From Anaerolineaceae bacterium (lineage in GTDB: Bacteria > Chloroflexota > Anaerolineae > Anaerolineales > Anaerolineaceae): DNA of 17,230 nucleotides. Within the stretch, counting starts at the first letter, position 1; the number at the start of each line of letters is the position of its first letter. The notes below the pieces were generated by a model. It did not search any database, was not told the DNA's origin, and was given only the letters and a program-made list of their open reading frames with translations. Both the position numbers and the translations under genes were made by a program. The stretch covers positions 26,636 to 43,865 of the forward strand of contig DQHW01000019.1 of the NCBI GenBank assembly GCA_003524305.1. Reading direction: 5' to 3'. Shown in pieces: positions 1 to 7,060 of this stretch.

Positions 1-1734
1 GATATCCACAAGCGGATGGTTGGCAATCTCCTTGTTCATTACCGCAGTCACCGCCAGGGTATCCCCTTTTTCTGCCATTGCGTCCAGCGCGTTGGTGATC
101 AGGTTGGTAAACACTCGATCCAATGACTTTGGATCACCCATGATTTTTGGCAAGTTCGCTTCTATATTGAAAACCGGGTTGACATTAACCTTGGCAAATT
201 TCGGACGCCAGCGGTCTACGATTTTGTGCAGATAAGCATCAAGATCAATCAATTCCAACTGGGTGTCCACCGTTCGTACAGAAGACATCAAGGATTCAAG
301 CAAGTTGTTTAAACGGGTACAATCGTTCTGGATGCGCCCGATATTTTCCTGGTTGGGGTCATCCGGAGCCAGTTTCATGCCCAATAATTGAATACCTGTG
401 TAAATGCTGTTGATCGGATTTCTCAAGTCATGTGCAATCGCAGCAGTGTAATCACCCAAAAGCGCCCTGTTTTCAAGCTGTTGGGTCAGAGCCTTTTGCT
501 GTTCATTTTCACTGATATCAGCCAACAACACTTCAATGGAGTAGACTTTTTTATCCCGCATCACCGGGATGACCTTCATCTGGGTTGGAAAGGATTGTCC
601 ATTGCGCCGGTTCAGGTTGGCTTTACCTAAATTATGCGTGGTGTTCCCTTTTTTGGCATCTTCCAGGGCTGGCTGCAGTTTATCGGTGCCGATCAGCACG
701 TTGTCATATGGCTGACCCAGCACTTCTTGCTCGGCATAATTCAACATCCATTCTGCGGCCTGGTTGATTTCAATGATTTCAAGGTCATTGTTCAACACGA
801 TAACGGCTTCTTGCATATTCTCAAAAGTCGCGTTGCGGGCAACCATCCGTTGTTGTTCAAAAATAATGCGGTCTTGCAGGTTCTTGATCAGCATTGATTT
901 TTGCAGGAAATTTAAAATATGAATGGAAAGATATTGCATCACACTTAAACGCAGCTCGCGAGGAAGCACGCCTTTTCCGCAAACCACAATGATGCCGATG
1001 GCAGCATCATCCAGTTTAAGCGGCGCAGTGGCAACATATTCAACAGAATTCATGCGCGCATATTTGTGAATTTCAGTGATCGCCCGGTCGCCCGGGTTCC
1101 AGATTGCCGGCTCGGTAAGGCGGATCAAATCCGTTGACGGCAGTTCCGCCGGCAAATCCGTGGATCGCCCGTGCAGGCATACGCATTTCAAGCTTGGGTA
1201 GCTCGGATCAGCTTGAAAGATCGCTGCGGTTTCGACGTTCAAGATCAGGCAGATCAAGTGCATCAACTGCGGAAGGATTTGATTGACATCTGACCCCTCT
1301 GAAACTTTGGTCAGAAGGATCAACTGGTTGATTAATGCCTCAATTTCAGGTTCCACATCCGATTCACTGGTTTGATGCGCCAAAATTCGGATAACAACAA
1401 GATGTGAAGCGGTTCCAATGAAATCAAACCTCACCCTGGCATGGATGGGCGTCTGTCCGCGGCGGTTCAGGTCAATTTCTTTGGTCTCTCCTGAAGAAAT
1501 AGACTTGATATCCAAATTGGGAAACAAATAACCGGTGTTTTTATCACGAAGGTCTGCTGTGGTGAAAGAAGTGGATTTTACTAGCCTGCTATTTAAAAAG
1601 ATTATTTTATCGGCAGAGAGGTCAACCAGTGCGCAGGGTTCCTCTTGCAAATTCAACAACGCGAACACTTCCTCGGCGCCGGGGCCGCTCTTGCCAAGCA
1701 GGTTGGATGTGATCTGCGATGTGAATGATTTCAT
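1..1734 (-). CDS. Cytosolic sensor histidine kinase (PAS/GAF/PAS-HisKA-HATPase), C-terminus cut by the window edge
   Basis: The 578 visible codons read without a stop from an ATG at 1734 to base 1. There is no signal peptide or membrane segment, so the sensor is probably soluble. A PAS-like segment (about residues 20-115) is followed by a GAF-like domain (about 135-280) and a second PAS (about 295-415). The dimerisation/phosphoacceptor helix has the H-box AAIAHDLRNPINS, with the likely phosphorylated His435. The N-box of the ATPase domain (RVFTNLITNALDAM, about 540-553) is present, but the G boxes lie outside the window. Its ATG overlaps the TGA of rpoN as ATGA, so it is probably translationally coupled to rpoN and transcribed from the rpoN promoter. 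By analogy with NtrB-like kinases it may feed a sigma-54 activator; that partner is not visible. The family call is firm, the signal is unknown. Confidence 0.9.
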   Translation of the reverse strand, partial: MKSFTSQITSNLLGKSGPGAEEVFALLNLQEEPCALVDLSADKIIFLNSRLVKSTSFTTADLRDKNTGYLFPNLDIKSISSGETKEIDLNRRGQTPIHARVRFDFIGTASHLVVIRILAHQTSESDVEPEIEALINQLILLTKVSEGSDVNQILPQLMHLICLILNVETAAIFQADPSYPSLKCVCLHGRSTDLPAELPSTDLIRLTEPAIWNPGDRAITEIHKYARMNSVEYVATAPLKLDDAAIGIIVVCGKGVLPRELRLSVMQYLSIHILNFLQKSMLIKNLQDRIIFEQQRMVARNATFENMQEAVIVLNNDLEIIEINQAAEWMLNYAEQEVLGQPYDNVLIGTDKLQPALEDAKKGNTTHNLGKANLNRRNGQSFPTQMKVIPVMRDKKVYSIEVLLADISENEQQKALTQQLENRALLGDYTAAIAHDLRNPINSIYTGIQLLGMKLAPDDPNQENIGRIQNDCTRLNNLLESLMSSVRTVDTQLELIDLDAYLHKIVDRWRPKFAKVNVNPVFNIEANLPKIMGDPKSLDRVFTNLITNALDAMAEKGDTLAVTAVMNKEIANHPLVDI

Positions 1735-3149
1735 TTTCCCTTGGCCATGGCTTTTCTGAGATGGGCAGGTAAAATGCCTTCAATCGCGCGATATTTGGCA
1801 ACGGTACGGCGTGCAACATTAAATCCATTTTCAGATAGCAGTTCCACCAGGTCAGAATCACTGTATGGTTTGGGTTCGCCTTCAATTATTTCTTTCAATA
1901 CACTTCGAATATTTAGGCTGCGGTCAAAGAATTCAGACAGCGGCACAATACGTCGGTTTGGCAGTTGCACGGCTTTGTTGGCCACCGCGCGTGATATCGT
2001 GGATTCGTGTACTTCCATCTCGCGGGAAATTTGAGCCCTGGTGACAGGTTTTAGATATTTCTCGCCGTGCAAAATAAATTCTCGCTGCAAACTCACCACG
2101 CGCATCAATAGTCTTTCCATGGTGTGGTTACGCTGCTGCAGACATTTCACAAACAAAGATGCTTTTTCCAGATCCCCTTTGAGGTCAGGCTTGGTTTCAG
2201 GGCTGGCTTCTTTTATGGCTTGCTTGAACATCGGGTTGACCTGTAAAGTACCGCTGATCGGCATGATGATTTCCACGATCAAAGGTTTTGTAGGATCATC
2301 GTTGAGGTAATTGATCAAAATGTCAGGCTGGTGATAGACCTGTGTTTCTTCATGGGCAGGCTGACGCATATCTCCCCAATGCGCGCGCGCCGGAAACGGA
2401 TAAAGGTTTTCGCTGATAAACTGGGCAGCCAGCGTAATCTGTTTGACAGGCACATCAAATTTGTGCGCCAGTTCGGGATACTGATGATGGCTGAGTTGAT
2501 CCATGCCCTCCCGGATGCAGCGTTCGGCAGCAGCCGGAACCGTATCGTGTGTTTCTTTAAGTACTTCAAGCTGCACCAGCAGCGCTTCTTGCGGAGTGCT
2601 CGACCCCACGCCCACCGGATCTGCCAATTGGATCAAGCGCTTTACTTTTTCAACCTCAGAGATGGGCACATGCGTATATCGCGATACTTCGATCAAAGTA
2701 GTGGTCAATAGACCATCCTCATCAAGATGAGTCAGTAGATAAGCAGCCAGTGCGCGCTGGTTTGGATCAAGGTCTGGAGCTATTTGTTTTAAGACGTAAG
2801 CTGGCAGTTCCTCAACTTCAGGAGCAAACGGTTCGTCATCCATCGTATTGTCAACGTAATCTTTACGGGATATGAATTCTTCACGGGGAGAAAGGAAAAC
2901 AACCGGTTCTTCAGAATTCAAGTTGGCGGGCAGACTGCAAACCGGGCATTTTCCCGGGTCAGTCAGCAGACGGTGACAGGTGGGGCATCTGCGTTCTTCA
3001 ACCATTTCGAGCGCCGGGTTTGACGCCAGCTCTGAATCAATCTCTTGTTGAAGTTCTTCGGTTGTCAAGCTCAATAATGTCATCGTTTGAGCTAAATGAG
3101 CGGTGGTTAAGGGTCGCAATCCTGTCGTTTGTCTTTGTAACATGGCCAT
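1731..3149 (-). CDS. rpoN: RNA polymerase sigma-54 factor with an embedded zinc-ribbon motif
   Basis: The 472-residue protein directs RNA polymerase to -24/-12 promoters that need ATP-driven activators. Region I (about 8-50) has the typical L-rich pattern ending in SELASNPALEM. The core-binding domain (about 120-320) includes LLTHLDEDGLL and the ADPVGVGS segment, and the C-terminal HTH has HESTISRAVANK. The RpoN box ARRTVAKYRA (446-455) differs from the canonical ARRTVAKYRE only in its last residue. Between Region I and the core-binding domain, where acidic Region II usually sits, is a Cys4 motif: CPTC (55-58) and CPVC (68-71). I chose the ATG at 3149 because GAGG lies 4 bases upstream. The ATG at 3143 (spacing 10) is an equally fair start; a start at 3209 would add 20 residues upstream of both promoters. 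The 3' end overlaps the kinase gene by ATGA. Confidence 0.95.
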   Translation of the reverse strand: MAMLQRQTTGLRPLTTAHLAQTMTLLSLTTEELQQEIDSELASNPALEMVEERRCPTCHRLLTDPGKCPVCSLPANLNSEEPVVFLSPREEFISRKDYVDNTMDDEPFAPEVEELPAYVLKQIAPDLDPNQRALAAYLLTHLDEDGLLTTTLIEVSRYTHVPISEVEKVKRLIQLADPVGVGSSTPQEALLVQLEVLKETHDTVPAAAERCIREGMDQLSHHQYPELAHKFDVPVKQITLAAQFISENLYPFPARAHWGDMRQPAHEETQVYHQPDILINYLNDDPTKPLIVEIIMPISGTLQVNPMFKQAIKEASPETKPDLKGDLEKASLFVKCLQQRNHTMERLLMRVVSLQREFILHGEKYLKPVTRAQISREMEVHESTISRAVANKAVQLPNRRIVPLSEFFDRSLNIRSVLKEIIEGEPKPYSDSDLVELLSENGFNVARRTVAKYRAIEGILPAHLRKAMAKGK

Positions 3150-3164
3150 CCATCCTCTGAAAAG

Positions 3165-3193
3165 AGTATAGCGTATTTTTATTTTTAGTGCAA
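3165..3193 (-). promoter_or_regulatory. Sigma-70-type promoter of rpoN
   Basis: Read on the minus strand, TTGCAC (3193-3188) and TATACT (3170-3165) are separated by exactly 17 bases, 16 bases upstream of the chosen ATG. The -35 box is shared with the GC half of the sigma-54-like element described separately. Confidence 0.65.
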
Positions 3194-3205
3194 CTTCTAT
3201 GCCAA
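3188..3205 (-). promoter_or_regulatory. Sigma-54-type -24/-12 promoter element upstream of rpoN
   Basis: On the minus strand the sequence TTGGCATAGAAGTTGCA fits the sigma-54 consensus TGGCAYRNNNNTTGCW at every fixed and degenerate position. The GG and GC are separated by the required 10 bases. The predicted start is near 3178, giving a leader of about 28 bases before rpoN. It overlaps the sigma-70 -35 box. Function is inferred from the match and its position. Confidence 0.6.
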
Positions 3206-3221
3206 GCAATTTTTGTCAAGA

Positions 3222-3230
3222 TGGTAGAAT
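3222..3230 (+). promoter_or_regulatory. Extended -10 promoter of trmFO
   Basis: TGGTAGAAT fits an extended -10 (TGn plus TAGAAT), 21 bases before the trmFO start codon. No convincing -35 box is seen at the expected distance. It is divergent from the rpoN promoters, with the -10 boxes about 55 bases apart. Confidence 0.45.
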
Positions 3231-3251
3231 AAAAGCGCAATTGGAGGCGCT

Positions 3252-4598
3252 TTGGATGAATTAAGCATTATTGGTGGAGGATTAGCCGGCAGCGAAGCCG
3301 CATGGCAGGCTGCCCAATTGGGCGTCTTGGTCAAGCTTTATGAGATGCGCCCTGTTAAATCAACAGATGCCCATGTCACTGGTGATTTGGCTGAATTGGT
3401 GTGTTCCAATTCGCTTGGTTCCACCCTCCGCAACCGGCCTTCTGGATTGCTTAAAGAAGAATGCAGCTTGCTCAATTCGTTATTGGTTGCCTGTGCCGAA
3501 GAAAGCGCCATCCCGGCTGGTGACGCCCTCGCCGTGGACCGTGAAGTTTTTGCTCAAAAAATCACCCAACACATTGAATCCCATCCAAATATCACTGTCA
3601 TCCGTCAGGAAGTCACTGAAATTCCAGATGGACCGGTTATTATTGCCTCTGGCCCTCTCACTTCAGATCCCCTGGTGGCGTCCATTCAGCAAGTCACCGG
3701 GGCGCGCCGTTTATTCTTTTATGATGCCATTGCACCCATTGTCAACGCCTCGACCATCGATATGTCGATTGCCTTCAGGGCTTCGCGTTATAAATATGAA
3801 ACAGACCCCCACGGTGATTATGTTAACTGTCCATTTACCGAAGAACAATATTTCATCTTCCTCAACGCACTTAAAGACGCCCAACGTATTCCATTAAAAG
3901 AAAAAGAAACAATCCTCAATGAAGGGGTTCAGATCAACCAGCCTGCCTTTTTTGAAGCCTGTTTGCCGGTTGAAGTGATGGCTGCTCGGGATCCACTGGT
4001 GCTGACCTTTGGCCCCATGCGCCCGGTCGGGCTTCGTAATCCCAATGATGCGCAGCGTCCTTTCGCGGTGGTGCAGCTCCGCCAGGATGATCTGGCCGAT
4101 ACCCTCTATAATCTGGTCGGCTTTCAAACCAACCTGCTTCATTCAGAACAGGCCCGAGTTTTCCGTTTGGTCCCAGGTTTGGAACATGCCGAGTTTGTCC
4201 GCTTTGGACAAATGCACCGCAACACCTACATTAATTCACCCGATCTCATTGACAGCACCCTGCAATGCCGATCACGCGCTGACTTGTTCTTCGCCGGCCA
4301 AATTGCAGGGATCGAAGGCTACATCGGCAATATCGCTTCAGGCTTGCTGGCCGGGATTAATGCTGCCCGATTAATAAAAGGCCAGGCTCCGGTGCCTTTT
4401 CCGCTTGACACCATGATTGGCTCGCTGCATCATTACATTGCTGATGCCAACCCCGAGCGCTTTCAACCCATGAAAGCCAACATGGGGCTGCTGCCACCGC
4501 TTGAAATAATGCGCCGTAACAAACAGGAAAAGGGTTATATTCATGCCAAACGTGCGTTGAATTCATTAAGAGCGTTCATTGAATCAACATTGAATTAA
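3252..4598 (+). CDS. trmFO: Methylenetetrahydrofolate-tRNA-(uracil-54-C5)-methyltransferase
   Basis: The 448-residue FAD enzyme forms m5U54 in the T-loop of tRNA using methylene-tetrahydrofolate as carbon donor and FADH2 as reductant. It is the normal length for the family. The FAD-binding GGGLAGSEAAWQAA lies at residues 8-21, followed by the EMRP motif (31-34). The cysteines typical of the active site are present: Cys51 in AELVCSNSLGS and Cys237 in EACLPVEVMA. The C-terminal FAGQIAGIEGYIGNIASGLLAG motif also fits TrmFO (formerly Gid). The start is a TTG at 3252: GGAGG at 3243-3247 is only 4 bases upstream, the reading frame has no other start nearby, and the N-terminus aligns with the Rossmann strand. 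It is followed by the M28 gene after 9 bases, so the two are probably cotranscribed, though no functional link is evident. Confidence 0.95.
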   Translation: MDELSIIGGGLAGSEAAWQAAQLGVLVKLYEMRPVKSTDAHVTGDLAELVCSNSLGSTLRNRPSGLLKEECSLLNSLLVACAEESAIPAGDALAVDREVFAQKITQHIESHPNITVIRQEVTEIPDGPVIIASGPLTSDPLVASIQQVTGARRLFFYDAIAPIVNASTIDMSIAFRASRYKYETDPHGDYVNCPFTEEQYFIFLNALKDAQRIPLKEKETILNEGVQINQPAFFEACLPVEVMAARDPLVLTFGPMRPVGLRNPNDAQRPFAVVQLRQDDLADTLYNLVGFQTNLLHSEQARVFRLVPGLEHAEFVRFGQMHRNTYINSPDLIDSTLQCRSRADLFFAGQIAGIEGYIGNIASGLLAGINAARLIKGQAPVPFPLDTMIGSLHHYIADANPERFQPMKANMGLLPPLEIMRRNKQEKGYIHAKRALNSLRAFIESTLN

Positions 4599-4607
4599 GA
4601 GGGTTTT

Positions 4608-5510
4608 ATGAAAAATAAAACACGCTGGATAATTGCCTTGGCAATAATGCTGCTGGTTGGTACATTATCAGTTCTCATTTTGTTTAACCTTAAGCCCGGT
4701 CCGACTCAACCCTTCAATGCAGACCGTGCCTGGCAGGATGTTCTCGCCCAAATGGATATGGGGCCGCGCACACCCGGTTCTCAAGCACACGACCAGGTGG
4801 TTATCTATATTCAAACTGAACTTGAAAAAGCCGGCTGGAAGGTGGAAATTCAGGAAACTGAACGAATGGGGCATCCCATTCGCAACGTCATTGCCAAGCT
4901 CGGCAGCGGATCTCCGTGGGTGATCTTTGGTGCCCATTATGATTCCCGTTTTGTTGCAGATCAAGACCCGGTTGCTGCTCATCAAAGCATGTCCGTCCCC
5001 GGTGCGAACGACGGCGCCTCGGGTGTTGCCGTGCTGCTCGAAATGGCCAGGGTCTTACCGAAGAACTCTGACAAACAAGTCTGGCTGGTTTTCTTCGATG
5101 CTGAAGACCAGGGCCGCATTGAAGGTTGGGATTGGATACTGGGTTCGCGTGCTTTTGCTGATTCTCTGACAGCCAAACCTGATGCCGTGGTGGTCGTGGA
5201 TATGATTGGTGATGCTGATCTCAACATCTACCGCGAAAAATCCTCAGATAAAGCCATCACCGATTCGATTTGGCAAACTGCTGCTGATCTTGGTTATTCT
5301 GAGCAATTCATCAATGAAGAAAAATATAATATCCTCGATGACCATTTGCCTTTCCTGGAGTTGGGCATCCCTGCTGTCGATATTATTGACTTTGACTACC
5401 CCTACTGGCACACAACATCAGACACCCATGAGAATATCGCACAAGAAAGTTTGGTAATTGTGGGGAACACTCTGCTTGCATGGCTGCAGGTTGATATAGG
5501 GCTGAAATAA
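4608..5510 (+). CDS. M28-family zinc peptidase, glutaminyl-peptide cyclotransferase-like, membrane-anchored or exported
   Basis: The 300-residue protein starts with a basic stretch and one hydrophobic segment (about 7-27) with no lipobox, so it is probably an uncleaved anchor or signal peptide with the enzyme outside the membrane. The M28 fold is clear: AHYDSR (109-114), GANDGASG with metal ligand Asp135, and FFDAEDQG with the Glu166-Asp167 pair. VVVDMIGD carries Asp198, and DDHLPF (244-249) is followed by YPYWHT with His268. The Trp-His-Thr ending and the DDH motif are characteristic of the glutaminyl cyclase branch, which converts N-terminal Gln to pyroglutamate through one zinc. An aminopeptidase activity cannot be excluded. 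AGAGGG lies 4 bases before the ATG. It is probably cotranscribed with trmFO; no terminator is seen apart from the palindromic repeats downstream. Confidence 0.88.
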   Translation: MKNKTRWIIALAIMLLVGTLSVLILFNLKPGPTQPFNADRAWQDVLAQMDMGPRTPGSQAHDQVVIYIQTELEKAGWKVEIQETERMGHPIRNVIAKLGSGSPWVIFGAHYDSRFVADQDPVAAHQSMSVPGANDGASGVAVLLEMARVLPKNSDKQVWLVFFDAEDQGRIEGWDWILGSRAFADSLTAKPDAVVVVDMIGDADLNIYREKSSDKAITDSIWQTAADLGYSEQFINEEKYNILDDHLPFLELGIPAVDIIDFDYPYWHTTSDTHENIAQESLVIVGNTLLAWLQVDIGLK

Positions 5511-5530
5511 TCGATATTAATTACTCATGT

Positions 5531-5609
5531 GTCGTAGGGTGGCGTTGGATTCCCCTAATCCGTCATAACAAATATGCATTCTCAATGGGGAATCCAACCC
5601 ACCATTACA
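5531..5609. repeat. MITE-like palindromic repeat, copy 1
   Basis: A left arm at 5538-5555 (GGTGGCGTTGGATTCCCC) pairs with a right arm at 5587-5603 (GGGGAATCCAACCCACC) with one extra base in the left arm. A spacer of 31 bases separates them. The element begins GTCGTAGGGT and ends CCACCATTACA, both shared with copy 2 downstream. No coding sequence is inside. It lies in the 357-base gap between the M28 gene and the aminotransferase. Confidence 0.75.
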
Positions 5610-5671
5610 TAATAAAAATATAATAATTGAGGTTTCGTTCTGATAACAATCTTGAACTGAAAAACAATCCC

Positions 5672-5752
5672 GTCGTAGGGTAGTGTTGGATTCACCATAA
5701 CGCATCAATTTTTATGAAACTTTTTGGATGGTGAATCCAACCCACCAATACA
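5672..5752. repeat. MITE-like palindromic repeat, copy 2
   Basis: A left arm at 5680-5697 (GTAGTGTTGGATTCACCA) pairs with a right arm at 5729-5746 (TGGTGAATCCAACCCACC) with two mismatched positions. It has the same GTCGTAGGG start and nearly the same end (CCACCAATACA) as copy 1, and the same orientation. The inner loop sequences differ, so the copies are diverged relatives. The rest of the 5511-5867 gap holds only a possible promoter near 5823. Confidence 0.75.
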
Positions 5753-5822
5753 CCCTTACCTACAAATTTAAGATCCGTCAATTACCTGTCTGAATTAATT
5801 ATTATGGAAATTCTTGGAATCA

Positions 5823-5831
5823 TGAGATAAT
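5823..5831 (+). promoter_or_regulatory. Possible extended -10 promoter of the aminotransferase gene
   Basis: TGAGATAAT fits TGn plus GATAAT, with a predicted start near 5838 and a leader of about 30 bases. No good -35 box is seen at 17 bases. It lies downstream of both palindromic repeats. Confidence 0.4.
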
Positions 5832-5867
5832 AAAACCGACAATAAAAAAACAAGGAATTATGGACTA

Positions 5868-7058
5868 ATGAACAAAACCAACACCTTTATCCCGCCATCA
5901 GACCGTATTTCTTCCTTTGAGCCTTATTTCTTTGCCTCCCTTGGCAACAAACTGGCTGCCCTTAAAGCTTCCGGCATGGATGTCATCCGCCTGGATATGG
6001 GTGCCCCTGATTTGCCCCCCGAAGATTTCATTATTGATGCCCTGGTGAAAAATGCCCGCCGCTCTGATACACACAGTTATACCGCCACAGGCGGCAGCCT
6101 TGAATTCAAAAAAGCCGTCGCAGATTATTATATGGACCGCTTCGAAGTGTCTCTTGATCCGAAAACCGAGATCATCGGCTTGATCGGTTCAAAAGAAGGT
6201 GTATTTAATCTCAGCCAGGTCATTCTCAACCCCGGTGATGTAGCCCTCGTGCCAGATCCAGGCTATCCCGTTTACAGTGCCAGCGGCATCATTGCCGGCG
6301 CCGAAATCTACAATGTGCCGCTTGAAAGCAAAAATGACTTTTTGCCTGATCTAAACGCCATCCCCGCGGATATATTAAAACGCGCCAAACTGCTCTGGCT
6401 TAACTATCCCAACAACCCCACCGGTGCAGTCGCAAGCATGACCTTTTTTGAACAAGTGGTTCTTTTCGCGCGTGAACACCGCATACTCATCGCCCACGAC
6501 GCCCCCTATACGGATGTATGTTTCGATGGCTATAACGCCCCAAGCTTGATGCAGATTCCCGGTGCGCGTGACGTGGCGATAGAGTTCAACTCGCTTTCCA
6601 AAACTTATAACATGGCCGGTTGGCGTTTGGGCATGGCCGTTGGTAACGCGGATGTGATTGACTATCTCTTCAATTACAAAAGTCAGATGGATTCATCCAC
6701 CTTCGCGCCAATTTATTCAGCCGGTATTGCTGCGCTTACAGGTGATCAATCCTGGCTTGAAGGTCGAAATTTAACTTATAAAAAACGCCGTGACCTGATC
6801 GTTAAAGGTCTCAGGCAGGCTGGCTTCACCCTCGAAACCCCTAAAGCAGCCATTTATGTTTGGGCTGCCCTACCAAAAGGTGAAATAGACTCGGTTGCTT
6901 ATTGCGCCAGAATGTTGGAAGAAACCGGCGTTAGCACCACCCCTGGTACTGTGTACGGTCCGCATGGTGAAGGCTATCTGCGCATCTCGCTTGGCACCGC
7001 CACGGATCGTGTCGAACAAGCCATGCAGCGTATAGTGAAATGGACTAACGGTAAATAA
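5868..7058 (+). CDS. PLP-dependent class I/II aminotransferase, LL-diaminopimelate or aspartate type
   Basis: The 396-residue protein is a fold-type I aminotransferase that moves an amino group between an amino acid and a 2-oxo acid through PLP. The usual markers are present. These are MGAPDLPPE near residue 45, the YTATGG segment, NYPNNPTGA (substrate/PLP region), HDAPYTDVCFDG, and SLSKTYNMAGWRLG with the PLP-binding Lys245. The C-terminus has YLRISLG with the substrate-carboxylate arginine. The NPTGA/SKTYNMAGWR pattern is close to proteins annotated as LL-diaminopimelate aminotransferase (lysine and peptidoglycan synthesis), but substrate cannot be read from sequence; aspartate or alanine aminotransferase is possible. 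AAGGA at 5852-5856 is 11 bases from this ATG and 3 bases from a two-codon ORF ending in TAATG. hflX follows after 2 bases, so the two form an operon. Confidence 0.9.
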   Translation: MNKTNTFIPPSDRISSFEPYFFASLGNKLAALKASGMDVIRLDMGAPDLPPEDFIIDALVKNARRSDTHSYTATGGSLEFKKAVADYYMDRFEVSLDPKTEIIGLIGSKEGVFNLSQVILNPGDVALVPDPGYPVYSASGIIAGAEIYNVPLESKNDFLPDLNAIPADILKRAKLLWLNYPNNPTGAVASMTFFEQVVLFAREHRILIAHDAPYTDVCFDGYNAPSLMQIPGARDVAIEFNSLSKTYNMAGWRLGMAVGNADVIDYLFNYKSQMDSSTFAPIYSAGIAALTGDQSWLEGRNLTYKKRRDLIVKGLRQAGFTLETPKAAIYVWAALPKGEIDSVAYCARMLEETGVSTTPGTVYGPHGEGYLRISLGTATDRVEQAMQRIVKWTNGK

Positions 7059-7060
7059 TC

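Noticed and set aside
1622..1885. 87-codon minus-strand ORF across the rpoN-kinase junction
   Set aside because: It is in another frame over two genuine genes.
3150..3209. Longer rpoN start at 3209
   Set aside because: It would run through both promoter elements and add 20 residues not seen in sigma-54 Region I; the ATG at 3149 has a ribosome binding site.
5517..5708. 63-codon minus-strand ORF between the M28 gene and the aminotransferase
   Set aside because: It is made of the two palindromic repeats and has no recognisable protein character.
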